DNA of 11,747 bases from Lachnospiraceae bacterium (GTDB lineage: Bacteria > Bacillota > Clostridia > Lachnospirales > Lachnospiraceae), in contig CAADTT010000055.1 in NCBI GenBank assembly GCA_900752065.1, forward strand, positions 1 through 11,747. The letters run 5' to 3'. Below, in pieces: positions 1 through 5,879 of the stretch. The notes under the pieces were generated by a model. It ran no database searches. It had not been told where the DNA came from and saw only the letters and a program-made list of their open reading frames with translations. Numbering within the stretch: the stretch's first letter is position 1; each line of letters opens with the position of its first letter. A program made the translations under genes and the position numbers.

Positions 1-118
1 ATGAATGAGCACATAGTACCAGGCATGGGGTGAGCGCCAGGTAATGAGCAATCCGCTTGCGCAAGCAAGCTTTGAAGCACGAAGTGCGAGATTGCGAATA
101 GCGCGGCTGAACTGTTAC
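1..118. repeat. End of a dispersed palindromic repeat with terminal word CTGAACTGTTAC
   Basis: Non-coding. It ends in GGCTGAACTGTTAC (105-118), the same terminal word found at 6993-7004 and at 11737-11747. Inside are the palindrome CTTGCGCAAG (56-65), a GCAC-GAA-GTGC hairpin (77-87), and an outer GCAATC (48-53) that can pair with GATTGC (90-95). No matching GTAACAGTTCAG start is visible, so the element is either truncated or begins left of the window. The word GAAGCACGAAGTGCG (74-88) recurs with one change at 1461-1475 inside a different repeat element. Nothing here suggests a gene. Confidence 0.6.
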
Positions 119-153
119 TAAATTTAAGGTCATTTCGGTCCGGCGTGAAATAT

Positions 154-180
154 CTCTCTTTTTCGTGCAGAAAAAGAGAG
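154..180. other. Perfect 11-bp hairpin in the leader of the AraC-family gene
   Basis: CTCTCTTTTTC (154-164) and GAAAAAGAGAG (170-180) form a perfect stem around the loop GTGCA. It lies 52 bases before the start codon at 233. No T-run follows on the plus strand, so it is not a clear terminator. It may be a leader structure or part of the repeat-derived DNA at the left edge. No convincing -35/-10 pair was found between 119 and 232. Confidence 0.4.
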
Positions 181-232
181 GACAAAGAGGGACAGAAATC
201 CTATCATCGAAATAGAAGGAGCTGATGAGCAA

Positions 233-1084
233 ATGGAGTGGATTGAAAGATTAAATCAGGCGATCAGATACATAGAAGATCATCTGACAGAGGAACCGGA
301 CTACGAACAGCTTGGAAGGATCGCCTGCTGTTCGGCATATCATTTTCAGAGAATGTTTGCGTACATGGCAGGCACGCCGCTGTCCGAATATATCCGAAAA
401 CGAAAAATGTCTCTGGCAGCGGTAGACCTGCAAGGCGGAGAGGAAAAAATCATAGATGTTGCCGCAAAATACGGCTACAGCTCCCCCACCGCATTTAACC
501 GTGCCTTTCAAAGTGTTCACGGTATCGCCCCCTCCGCCGTAAAAAACGAAGGAGTATCCGTAAAATCTTTTCCGCCGCTCACATTTAAGATTACTGTGAA
601 AGGAGTCGGAGAAATGAATTACCGAATTGAAACCAGAGAGGCGTTCCGTATCATTGGCATATCCCAGCCGCTGGAAAAGGAAATCGAAAAAAACTTTATG
701 GTAGTGCCGAATATGTGGGGGACTGCCGCATCTGACGGAACCATCCCAAAGTTGGCAGCGCTTATGAACAGTCAGCCTATGGGACTGCTGGGCGTGAGCG
801 TCTGCAACGATGAGGAGCAATGGAAATACTTTATCGCCGCAGCAAGCACTGCAGAAACGGATGAATATGAATCCTTCACCGTACCTGCGGCAACCTGGGC
901 AATCTTCCCCGGAGAGGGAACGAATCTGTCAATTCAGGAACTGGAACAGCGGATCGTGACAGAGTGGCTGCCCACATCAGGATATGAATACGGGAATGCG
1001 CCGGATATCGAAGTATATATAAACCCGGACCCCCAGAACGCCAGATATGAGGTATGGATTCCAGTCGTAAAAAAGAAATCCTGA
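233..1084 (+). CDS. AraC-family transcriptional regulator with GyrI-like effector-binding domain
   Basis: A 283-residue protein with an N-terminal pair of helix-turn-helix motifs (about residues 7-105). The second carries the typical AraC pattern IIDVAAKYGYSSPTAFNRAF (73-92), followed by HGIAP. Residues about 128-280 match the GyrI-like/Rob C-terminal ligand domain: FRIIGIS near the start, W222 in TWAIFPGEG, and the closing YEVWIPV. This is the Rob/SoxS-like layout with an AraC DNA-binding head; such regulators usually respond to small toxic or amphipathic ligands, but the ligand here is unknown. AAGGAG (216-221) lies 11 bases before ATG 233. An earlier ATG at 225 runs into a stop after nine codons, so 233 is the start. 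The gene stands alone: the next gene begins about 480 bases downstream behind its own promoter, so its target is not evident from context. Confidence 0.92.
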   Translation: MEWIERLNQAIRYIEDHLTEEPDYEQLGRIACCSAYHFQRMFAYMAGTPLSEYIRKRKMSLAAVDLQGGEEKIIDVAAKYGYSSPTAFNRAFQSVHGIAPSAVKNEGVSVKSFPPLTFKITVKGVGEMNYRIETREAFRIIGISQPLEKEIEKNFMVVPNMWGTAASDGTIPKLAALMNSQPMGLLGVSVCNDEEQWKYFIAAASTAETDEYESFTVPAATWAIFPGEGTNLSIQELEQRIVTEWLPTSGYEYGNAPDIEVYINPDPQNARYEVWIPVVKKKS

Positions 1085-1132
1085 GTCTAAAGAGTCTGTT
1101 CTTATTCTTTTCTCAAAATCACTGTCTATTTG

Positions 1133-1167
1133 TGCCTTTCTGCCAGCCCTCGGGTAGCAGAAAGGCA
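1133..1167 (+). terminator. Possible terminator hairpin after the AraC-family gene
   Basis: TGCCTTTCTGC (1133-1143) pairs perfectly with GCAGAAAGGCA (1157-1167), giving an 11-bp stem 49 bases after the stop codon. Only a short T tract (GATTT, 1172-1176) follows, so intrinsic termination is plausible but weak. Confidence 0.4.
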
Positions 1168-1173
1168 ACCCGA

Positions 1174-1212
1174 TTTACAATCACTTTACAATCACCTTAC
1201 ACAAACTTTACA
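1174..1212 (+). promoter_or_regulatory. Pho-box-like array: four TTTACA-type hexamers at 11-bp period
   Basis: Hexamers TTTACA (1174), TTTACA (1185), CTTACA (1196) and TTTACA (1207) are each separated by exactly 5 bases; the first two spacers are both ATCAC. The Firmicutes PhoP response regulator binds direct repeats of TT(A/T/C)ACA with about 5-base spacers, so period, word and copy number all fit. The array ends 27 bases upstream of the -35 element at 1240, and alternatively 22 bases upstream of a TATGCT -10-like word at 1235. The operon downstream encodes a VTC polyphosphate polymerase, which makes phosphate control biologically sensible. PhoP binding is inferred; no PhoPR genes are in the window. 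Confidence 0.65.
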
Positions 1213-1239
1213 TTTCCAGAAAAATAACCAAAAATATGC

Positions 1240-1267
1240 TTGATTAAAAGCAGATTTTTGTTATAAT
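1240..1267 (+). promoter_or_regulatory. Extended -10 promoter for the MBL-VTC-DUF4956 operon
   Basis: TTGATT (1240-1245), a 16-base spacer, then TATAAT (1262-1267) preceded by the extended -10 dinucleotide TG at 1259-1260. A transcript starting near 1274 would carry a leader of about 290 bases containing the whole foldback element at 1322-1532. An alternative PhoP-style promoter would use TATGCT (1235-1240) with the hexamer array taking the place of a -35 box. Confidence 0.65.
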
Positions 1268-1321
1268 AAAATAAAATTTAGCAAAAATATATTTTGTTCC
1301 TAAAATATATTTTTCTGAATG

Positions 1322-1532
1322 TCATAGTATGATACCAGGGTCAAAAGGTCATGCTTTTTCATGCTTGCATGAAAAAGCATGACTTTGGGACCCGCAAAAC
1401 ACCGAAAAGTAGCCATTTTTCGCAGAAAAATGAGCGAATTTGAGGTGTTTTAGGATTGCGGAAGCACAAAGTGCGGAGCAATCCGTGTATCAGAAGGGTC
1501 AAAATACCTTTTGACCCCAACATCATAGTATG
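1322..1532. repeat. Foldback (MITE-like) intergenic repeat element with terminal inverted repeats
   Basis: Terminal inverted repeats GGGTCAAAAGGT (1338-1349) and ACCTTTTGACCC (1506-1517) are perfect over 12 bp. With mismatches the match extends outward through CATAGTATGAT. The nearly palindromic 10-mer TCATAGTATG occurs directly at both edges (1322-1331 and 1523-1532). Inside are four hairpins: a 17-bp perfect stem (1348-1364 with 1367-1383), AAAACACC/GGTGTTTT (1396-1403, 1444-1451) enclosing CATTTTTC/GAAAAATG, GGATTGC/GCAATCC (1453-1459, 1478-1484) enclosing GCAC/GTGC, and GGGTCAAAA/TTTTGACCC (1496-1504, 1509-1517). There is no coding sequence. It looks like a non-autonomous mobile or REP-type repeat and sits in the leader of the downstream operon. 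Confidence 0.7.
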
Positions 1533-1561
1533 TAAAAAAAAGAAAAAGGAGGTTTTACACA

Positions 1562-2425
1562 TTGCAGAAACAGAAAAAAATAATTGCAGCCGCGATCCTG
1601 CTGCTGGGGGTGGCAGCATGCATGCTGTTTTTTTTAAGAGGGGGAACCCCTTCTTCGGTGAAAGAACCGCTTGCCCCGCTTCAGGTTACTCTGTTTAAAA
1701 TAGGAAAGGCAGATGCCATTGTCGTGCAGAACGGCGATAAAACAGCAATTATTGATGCAGGAGAGGAAGAGGATGGCGAAGAAGTCGTTACTTTTCTGAA
1801 GGATCAGGGTATTTCATATGTAGATACGCTTATTATCACCCATTTTGATAAGGATCATGTAGGAGGAGCCGGTACGCTGATCGAGGAGCTGGAAATCGGA
1901 CAGGTTCTGATTCCGAATTATAAGGGAAGCAATACCGAATATTCGGATTTTTTATCTGCAATGAAACAGAAGGAGATCACCCCGCAGGCATTAACAGAAT
2001 CTGTGGAGTTTACGCTCGGAGAGGCAAATGTCCTGGTAGAACCGCCTCTCTCCTATGAGATTCCGGAGGGCGAGGCAGAATACGACAATAACTTTTCTTT
2101 GATCACAACCATTACCCACGGTGAAAACCGTCTGCTTTTTGCGGGCGATATCGAAAAACAGAGGATACGGGAATGGTTGGCGGAAGGAAATGCTGTGAAG
2201 TGTAACTTTTTAAAAGTGCCTCACCACGGCGTCTATAACAAGGCGCTCCCCGAATTGATGGACGCAGTTGCACCGAAATACGCCGTGATCTGCGATTCCG
2301 ATAAGAATCAGGCGGAGGCAAAAACGCTGGAGCTGCTCAGGCAGGTGAATGCCCAGGTGCTGGAAACCAGAAACGGCGATGTGACAGTGATCAGTGACGG
2401 CCTTGATCTGGAAGTTTCCCAGTAA
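1562..2425 (+). CDS. Exported or lipidated MBL-fold hydrolase of the ComEC C-terminal type
   Basis: A 287-residue protein. The start is TTG 1562, set by a strong AAAGGAGG (1545-1552) 9 bases upstream; the next ATG (residue 21) has no ribosome site and would cut into the hydrophobic leader. Residues 1-26 are a basic then hydrophobic N-terminus. VAAC (17-20) fits a lipobox, but the hydrophobic run continues past it, so a signal anchor is the alternative. Residues about 41-280 form a metallo-beta-lactamase domain: DAG (65-67), THFDKDHVGG (93-102, metal ligands H94, D96, D98, H99), NNFSL (176-180), FAGD (193-196) and PHHG (220-223). This set matches the MBL domain of ComEC/Rec2-like competence proteins without the channel part. 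Members are suspected nucleases or phosphodiesterases; the substrate here is unknown. It is the first gene of an operon with VTC and DUF4956 genes, 50 bases before the next start, which hints at a role in phosphate handling outside the membrane. Confidence 0.85.
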   Translation: MQKQKKIIAAAILLLGVAACMLFFLRGGTPSSVKEPLAPLQVTLFKIGKADAIVVQNGDKTAIIDAGEEEDGEEVVTFLKDQGISYVDTLIITHFDKDHVGGAGTLIEELEIGQVLIPNYKGSNTEYSDFLSAMKQKEITPQALTESVEFTLGEANVLVEPPLSYEIPEGEAEYDNNFSLITTITHGENRLLFAGDIEKQRIREWLAEGNAVKCNFLKVPHHGVYNKALPELMDAVAPKYAVICDSDKNQAEAKTLELLRQVNAQVLETRNGDVTVISDGLDLEVSQ

Positions 2426-2475
2426 GTCTGTGGAAGTCAAAAGAGAAAAACGATTATATAAGGGAGGAACATGAT

Positions 2476-3231
2476 ATGGCACAGACTGTTTTTAACCGTT
2501 ACGAAAAAAAGTATCTGGTGCCGCAAGATATTTATGATGAACTGAGACGCCAATTGGAGCCTCATATGCAGGAGGATCAATACGGTCTACATACCATCTG
2601 CAATATTTATTATGAAACTCCGGATAACGAACTGATCCGACGCTCGATTGAAAAACCAGTCTACAAAGAAAAACTGCGCCTGCGCAGTTATGGAATTCCA
2701 GTTATGGACTCCACAGTGTTTTGGGAAATTAAGAAAAAGTACCGAAGCATTGTAAATAAACGCAGAATCAAGCTGACTCTGCAGGAAGCCTATGACTATT
2801 TGGAACATGACATCCGGCCGCAGAAGGATAGTCAGATTTTACGGGAAATTGATTTCTTTCTCAGCCGTTATCCACTAAGCCGGGGACTGTATCTGGCATA
2901 TGACCGGATTGCCCTGGCCGGACGGCAGGATCCGTCATTCAGAGTGACCTTTGACCAGAATATCCGAAGCCGCCGTACCCATATGGGACTGGAAGAGGGC
3001 GACAGCGGCGAGCGGCTTCTGCCGGAAGGTTATTATTTAATGGAAAGTAAGATTATGGGAGCAACCCCAATCTGGTTCACAGAAATCCTGTCAAATCTTG
3101 CGATTTACCCCGTCTCTTTTTCAAAATACGGAAATATTTATAGAAAAGATCATGATAAGTTTCATCTGGAACAGATGATGGTTCACAGAACAGAAAATTG
3201 GAATACGATCAGGAGGAAAGACATATGTTAA
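2476..3231 (+). CDS. VTC-domain polyphosphate polymerase
   Basis: A 251-residue protein that is almost entirely a VTC catalytic domain (triphosphate tunnel fold). In yeast the Vtc4 domain makes polyphosphate from ATP. Visible landmarks are RYEKKY (8-13), LRLRSYG (67-73, paired arginines R68 and R70), EIKKK (84-88), the NKRRIKL basic strand (94-100), AYDR (141-144), FRVTFD (155-160), the acidic metal-binding candidate E190 in MESK with K192, and SFSKYG (214-219). Tunnel-lining basic residues and the late Glu are therefore kept, so an active enzyme is likely. There is no membrane segment, so it is probably cytoplasmic and held to the membrane by its partner. GGGAGG (2462-2467) lies 8 bases before ATG 2476; an ATG at 2471 is out of frame. 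The 3' end overlaps the DUF4956 gene by 7 bases, indicating translational coupling. Bacterial VTC proteins are far less studied than yeast ones, so product and direction of synthesis are inferred. Confidence 0.88.
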   Translation: MAQTVFNRYEKKYLVPQDIYDELRRQLEPHMQEDQYGLHTICNIYYETPDNELIRRSIEKPVYKEKLRLRSYGIPVMDSTVFWEIKKKYRSIVNKRRIKLTLQEAYDYLEHDIRPQKDSQILREIDFFLSRYPLSRGLYLAYDRIALAGRQDPSFRVTFDQNIRSRRTHMGLEEGDSGERLLPEGYYLMESKIMGATPIWFTEILSNLAIYPVSFSKYGNIYRKDHDKFHLEQMMVHRTENWNTIRRKDIC

Positions 3232-3893
3232 ACAGTATTTTTCACGCAGGTTCTTTTTCTATTGAAACGGTTGCCGCAGCAATGGCGGTTGCCCTGGTTC
3301 TCGGTATTTTCATCGCGCTGCTCTATCAACAATCAGCCGTACATATAGGAAGTTTTTCTATTATACTGGCAATTCTGCCGCTCACGGTAGCGTCCGTTAT
3401 CATGATCGTCAACGGAAACCTTGGAACTTCCGTCGCAGTGCTCGGCGCCTTCGGACTGGTGCGTTTCCGCAGCGCTCCCGGCTCTGCGCGGGACATCGGA
3501 TTTATTTTTTATACTATGGCTGTCGGACTTGCCGTTGGAATGGGATTTCTGACAATGGCACTCCTCATTGCGCTGGTGATCGGCGCAACGATCTTTGTAC
3601 TTGAAAAAGTAAGGTTCGGTCAAACCAATATAAAAGAACGCGAGCTGCGTATCACCATTCCGGAAGATCTCAATTATAATGGCATTTTCGACGATCTGTT
3701 CCAGACATACACGAAATACGCACGGCTCGATCGTGTAAAAACCACTAATATGGGAACGATGTACGAACTGTCCTACCGGATTCAAATGGCGGACTCTGAA
3801 AAAGAAAAGGAATTTATCGATGCGCTCCGCTGTCGGAACGGCAATCTTACTATTATTTTAGGACTTGTTCAGCGGGATCGAAATGAATTATAA
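3225..3893 (+). CDS. DUF4956 membrane protein, partner of the VTC polymerase
   Basis: A 222-residue protein from ATG 3225, chosen because AGGAGG (3211-3216) lies 8 bases upstream; an in-frame ATG at 3198 lacks such a site. The start overlaps the stop of the VTC gene (7 bases). Predicted membrane segments are at about 15-35, 43-63, 91-107 and 108-127. The stretch LGAFGLVRFRSAPGSARDIG (73-92) between them is the most family-like part, with Arg residues R80, R82 and R89 near the membrane. Residues about 130-222 form a soluble, probably cytoplasmic alpha/beta domain. DUF4956 genes are commonly found next to VTC-domain genes, often also with CotH-type kinase genes, which are absent here. I infer it anchors the polymerase or forms the route by which polyphosphate crosses the membrane, as the membrane parts of the yeast VTC complex do; this has not been shown for the family as far as I know. 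Confidence 0.85.
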   Translation: MLNSIFHAGSFSIETVAAAMAVALVLGIFIALLYQQSAVHIGSFSIILAILPLTVASVIMIVNGNLGTSVAVLGAFGLVRFRSAPGSARDIGFIFYTMAVGLAVGMGFLTMALLIALVIGATIFVLEKVRFGQTNIKERELRITIPEDLNYNGIFDDLFQTYTKYARLDRVKTTNMGTMYELSYRIQMADSEKEKEFIDALRCRNGNLTIILGLVQRDRNEL

Positions 3894-3911
3894 AAATTCC
3901 TCTAAACTATA

Positions 3912-3969
3912 AAACAGCGGCTTGCTTCCTATTTTCAGCGGCCTGATGGCGGGAAGCAAGCCGCTGTTT
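3912..3969 (+). terminator. Strong hairpin terminator of the MBL-VTC-DUF4956 operon
   Basis: Bases 3912-3929 and 3952-3969 are perfectly complementary over 18 bp (core CAGCGGCTTGCTTCC) around a 22-base loop, starting 19 bases after the operon's stop codon. The right arm ends in TTT; a long separate T tract is missing, but the stem is very stable. Confidence 0.75.
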
Positions 3970-3986
3970 CCTGTAAAATCCGTAAT

Positions 3987-4003
3987 GGCAACTTTCAGTT
4001 GCC
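3987..4003. other. Small perfect hairpin after the operon terminator
   Basis: GGCAACT (3987-3993), loop TTC, AGTTGCC (3997-4003), followed by GAATTTCC. It could be a back-up terminator or simply a local palindrome. Confidence 0.35.
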
Positions 4004-4043
4004 GAATTTCCAAGCGCACTTTCTGGTTGTCAACTGGATTCTA

Positions 4044-4052
4044 TGGTATAGT
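4044..4052 (+). promoter_or_regulatory. Extended -10 promoter for the XRE/membrane regulator
   Basis: TGGTATAGT (4044-4052) combines the TG extension with a near-consensus -10 TATAGT at 4047. No good -35 sits at 17 bases; TTGTCA (4027-4032) is 14 bases away, too close for a normal promoter. A start near 4059 would leave a leader of about 130 bases before ATG 4188. Confidence 0.5.
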
Positions 4053-4058
4053 ATTCCC

Positions 4059-4187
4059 ATAAATCAAATACCCCGCAGCAGTCGCCAAATGACTGCAAGC
4101 AGCCGCTTGGCTCATTGCCCGCGGGAATTAATCCGGACTCCTGATTCACAGGAGAGCCGAGACTGGAAAGAGAAAGGTGGAATACAT
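4059..4187 (+). other. Structured untranslated leader upstream of the XRE gene
   Basis: No supported gene. The stretch contains GCAGTC/GACTGC (4078-4083 with 4091-4096), CAAGC-AGCC-GCTTG just after it, and CTCCTG-ATTCA-CAGGAG extended by CGG/CCG pairs (about 4133-4160). The ribosome site AAAGGTGG (4173-4180) follows. I could not match it to a known riboswitch or T-box pattern. Confidence 0.3.
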
Positions 4188-5195
4188 ATGATTTTAAGCG
4201 AAAAAATATGCAGCCTGCGAAAACAAAACGGCTGGTCTCAGGAGGAACTGGCAGAAAAGCTGAACATCTCCAGACAATCTGTATCCAAATGGGAAAACGG
4301 CACTTCGATCCCTGACCTGGACAAGATCATTAAATTAAGCCAGCTCTTTGAGGTGAGCACAGACTATCTTTTAAAGGATGAGATCGACGAGACTGTCTCT
4401 CCAAAGACAGAAATGACCTTTCAGGAAAAAACCATACGAACGGTCTCCCTGGCAGAAGCAGGAGAATACATGGACCTGACAAGCCGGGTGGCAAAGCGGA
4501 TCGCCCTTGGCGTGGCACTGTGCATTCTGGGAGCCGCATCACTGTTCATCGTATTGGGATTAGGACCGCTGGAAACAGACAGCGCAGGAGTATTTTTATC
4601 TGAGCAGGCCGCTGGCGGGATCAGCGTCGTCTCCCTTCTGCTCTTTGTAGCCTCCGGTGTCGCTCTGCTCATCACGAACGGGATGAAGCTTTCCAAATAT
4701 GAATTTCTGGAAAAGGAATGTTTTTCCCTGGAATACGGCGTACAGGGCGTGACTGCAAAAAAGAAGGAGGCGTTTGAAGGTACGTTCCGCAAATGCATCG
4801 CCTTTGGCGTGGCTCTATGTATCATCGGCGTCATCCCCCTGCTGCTGGCAGGAAGCATAGACGCCGGAGACCGGATCTACATCTGGTGTGTCGCCCTGCT
4901 TCTGGTTCTGGTGGCATGCGGCGTTTTCCTTTTTGTATGGTCAGGCATGATCTACGGCAGTTACCAGAAGATCCTGCAGATCGACGATTTTACCCCTGAA
5001 AACAAACAGCTCGGAGAGAACCTCTCCTGGTTTTCCGGCTCCTACTGGTGCGTTGTCACAGCTCTTTATCTGGGCATCAGCTTTTACTTTGATAACTGGA
5101 ATATCTCCTGGATCATATGGCCTGTTGCCGGAGTTTTATTTGCCGCACTCTACCAGATCCTGAGAAATATCGTAAAATCAAAATTACCGAAATAA
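4188..5195 (+). CDS. XRE-family regulator with a six-helix membrane domain
   Basis: A 335-residue protein from ATG 4188, set by AAAGGTGG (4173-4180) 7 bases upstream. An upstream in-frame ATG at 3999 would add 63 residues with no family resemblance, overlap a hairpin, and lacks a ribosome site. Residues 1-65 are a classic Cro/CI helix-turn-helix: GWSQEELAEKLNISRQSVSKWENG, split here as 15-24 and 25-38, ending IPDLDKIIKLSQLFEVSTDYLL. A linker (66-100) leads to hydrophobic segments at about 104-125, 143-163, 202-222, 229-253, 284-301 and 306-326. Segments 1 and 3 resemble each other (IALGVALCILG at 105-115, IAFGVALCIIG at 204-214), so the membrane part looks like an internal duplication. Regulators of this build are frequent in Clostridia and are thought to sense envelope or membrane signals while bound to DNA; the target is unknown. 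Alone on its strand, it converges on bioY. Confidence 0.88.
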   Translation: MILSEKICSLRKQNGWSQEELAEKLNISRQSVSKWENGTSIPDLDKIIKLSQLFEVSTDYLLKDEIDETVSPKTEMTFQEKTIRTVSLAEAGEYMDLTSRVAKRIALGVALCILGAASLFIVLGLGPLETDSAGVFLSEQAAGGISVVSLLLFVASGVALLITNGMKLSKYEFLEKECFSLEYGVQGVTAKKKEAFEGTFRKCIAFGVALCIIGVIPLLLAGSIDAGDRIYIWCVALLLVLVACGVFLFVWSGMIYGSYQKILQIDDFTPENKQLGENLSWFSGSYWCVVTALYLGISFYFDNWNISWIIWPVAGVLFAALYQILRNIVKSKLPK

Positions 5196-5230
5196 TACTC
5201 CGGAGCATTTTTCATCTCTCCGGCAGAAGA

Positions 5231-5270
5231 ACGGGTCGGCGTTCCCCACATCTGAGGAACGCCGGCCCGT
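5231..5270. terminator. Hairpin between the convergent XRE and bioY genes
   Basis: Bases 5231-5245 (ACGGGTCGGCGTTCC) pair with 5256-5270 over 15 bp with one G-T pair and a 10-base loop. It lies 36 bases after the XRE stop and 43 bases after the bioY stop, so it may end transcription from both sides. Neither side has a clear T-run. The 14-mer CATTTTTCATCTCT occurs directly on both flanks (5206-5219 and 5297-5310). Confidence 0.5.
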
Positions 5271-5312
5271 AAAGCCCCCGTCTGAAACAGGCGCATCATT
5301 TTTCATCTCTTA

Positions 5313-5879
5313 TCAGTTTAATCCGAACCTTTTCAGTTTCTTATTGACCTGCGGCCCCAGCAGCATTGAAATCACGATTTTCACCAAATCGCCGGGAATG
5401 AAAGGAATCACACCTGCGGCAAGCGCTGCTGAAAAACTCATACCTGCCTGATATGCCAGCCAGACAGTTCCAAACACATAGCAGACTGCCGTTCCGAGCA
5501 CCATTCCGATAAAGTGCAGATACAGCTTCGCAGGCCACTTCTCAATGAAAAATCCACAGATCAGCGCCATAAAGATGAAGCCGATGAGATAGCCGCCTGT
5601 CGGCCCCAAAAGCTTTCCGGGACCGCCTGTAAAAGCCGAGAAAACGGGAAGCCCAATGAAACCGATCAACAGGTAGATCAGGTAACTCAAGGTTCCCCTT
5701 TTTGTTCCGATCACGTAGATTGTAAAGTAGATTGCGAGATTCGTCAGCGAGATTGGAACCGGGCTGAAGGGAAGCGGGACCGATAAGGGACCCAGCACAC
5801 AGATCAGCGCCGTCATCAATCCCACGATCGCAATTGTTTTTATCTGGATACCAGAAGATGTCTTTTCATTCATAATCAT
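5313..5879 (-). CDS. bioY: Biotin transporter BioY (S component)
   Basis: A 188-residue hydrophobic protein, the usual BioY length, with about six membrane segments. Family marks are SVPLPFSPVPISLTNLAI (33-50), the glycine-rich signature GGPGKLLGPTGGYLIGF (85-101) and PFIPGDLVKI near the end. BioY binds biotin in the membrane and works with the shared ECF module (EcfA, EcfA', EcfT), none of which is in this window. Its start overlaps the bioB stop by 4 bases (ATGA, 5876-5879), so the two are translationally coupled. AAAGGAAAG is only 4 bases from the first ATG and about 10 from the ATG two codons later (5873), so the shorter start is possible. It is the last gene of the operon and probably shares the BirA-type control described upstream of bioB. 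Confidence 0.95.
   Translation of the reverse strand: MIMNEKTSSGIQIKTIAIVGLMTALICVLGPLSVPLPFSPVPISLTNLAIYFTIYVIGTKRGTLSYLIYLLIGFIGLPVFSAFTGGPGKLLGPTGGYLIGFIFMALICGFFIEKWPAKLYLHFIGMVLGTAVCYVFGTVWLAYQAGMSFSAALAAGVIPFIPGDLVKIVISMLLGPQVNKKLKRFGLN

Noticed and set aside
154..180. Intrinsic terminator from an upstream gene
   Set aside because: The stem is good but is not followed by a T-run on the plus strand, and no upstream gene is visible.
251..820. Minus-strand open frame of 189 codons
   Set aside because: Antisense to the AraC-family gene; low-complexity composition and no family resemblance.
1456..1698. Plus-strand frame of 80 codons across the foldback element
   Set aside because: It starts inside a repeat hairpin and overlaps the MBL gene in another frame without a ribosome site.
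1562..2425. ComEC DNA-uptake channel
   Set aside because: Only the MBL domain is present; the competence and OB-fold parts of ComEC are missing, and the neighbours point to phosphate rather than DNA uptake.
3333..3785. Minus-strand open frame of 150 codons
   Set aside because: It is antisense to the well-supported DUF4956 gene, with no ribosome site or domain.
3999..4187. N-terminal extension of the XRE gene starting at 3999
   Set aside because: The start overlaps a hairpin and the predicted promoter, has no ribosome site, and the added 63 residues resemble nothing; ATG 4188 has AAAGGTGG at proper distance.
4059..4187. T-box or cobalamin-type riboswitch
   Set aside because: Neither the T-box antiterminator word TGGNACC nor the cobalamin core could be found.
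4421..4858. Minus-strand open frame of 145 codons
   Set aside because: Antisense shadow of the XRE/membrane gene with no supporting signals.
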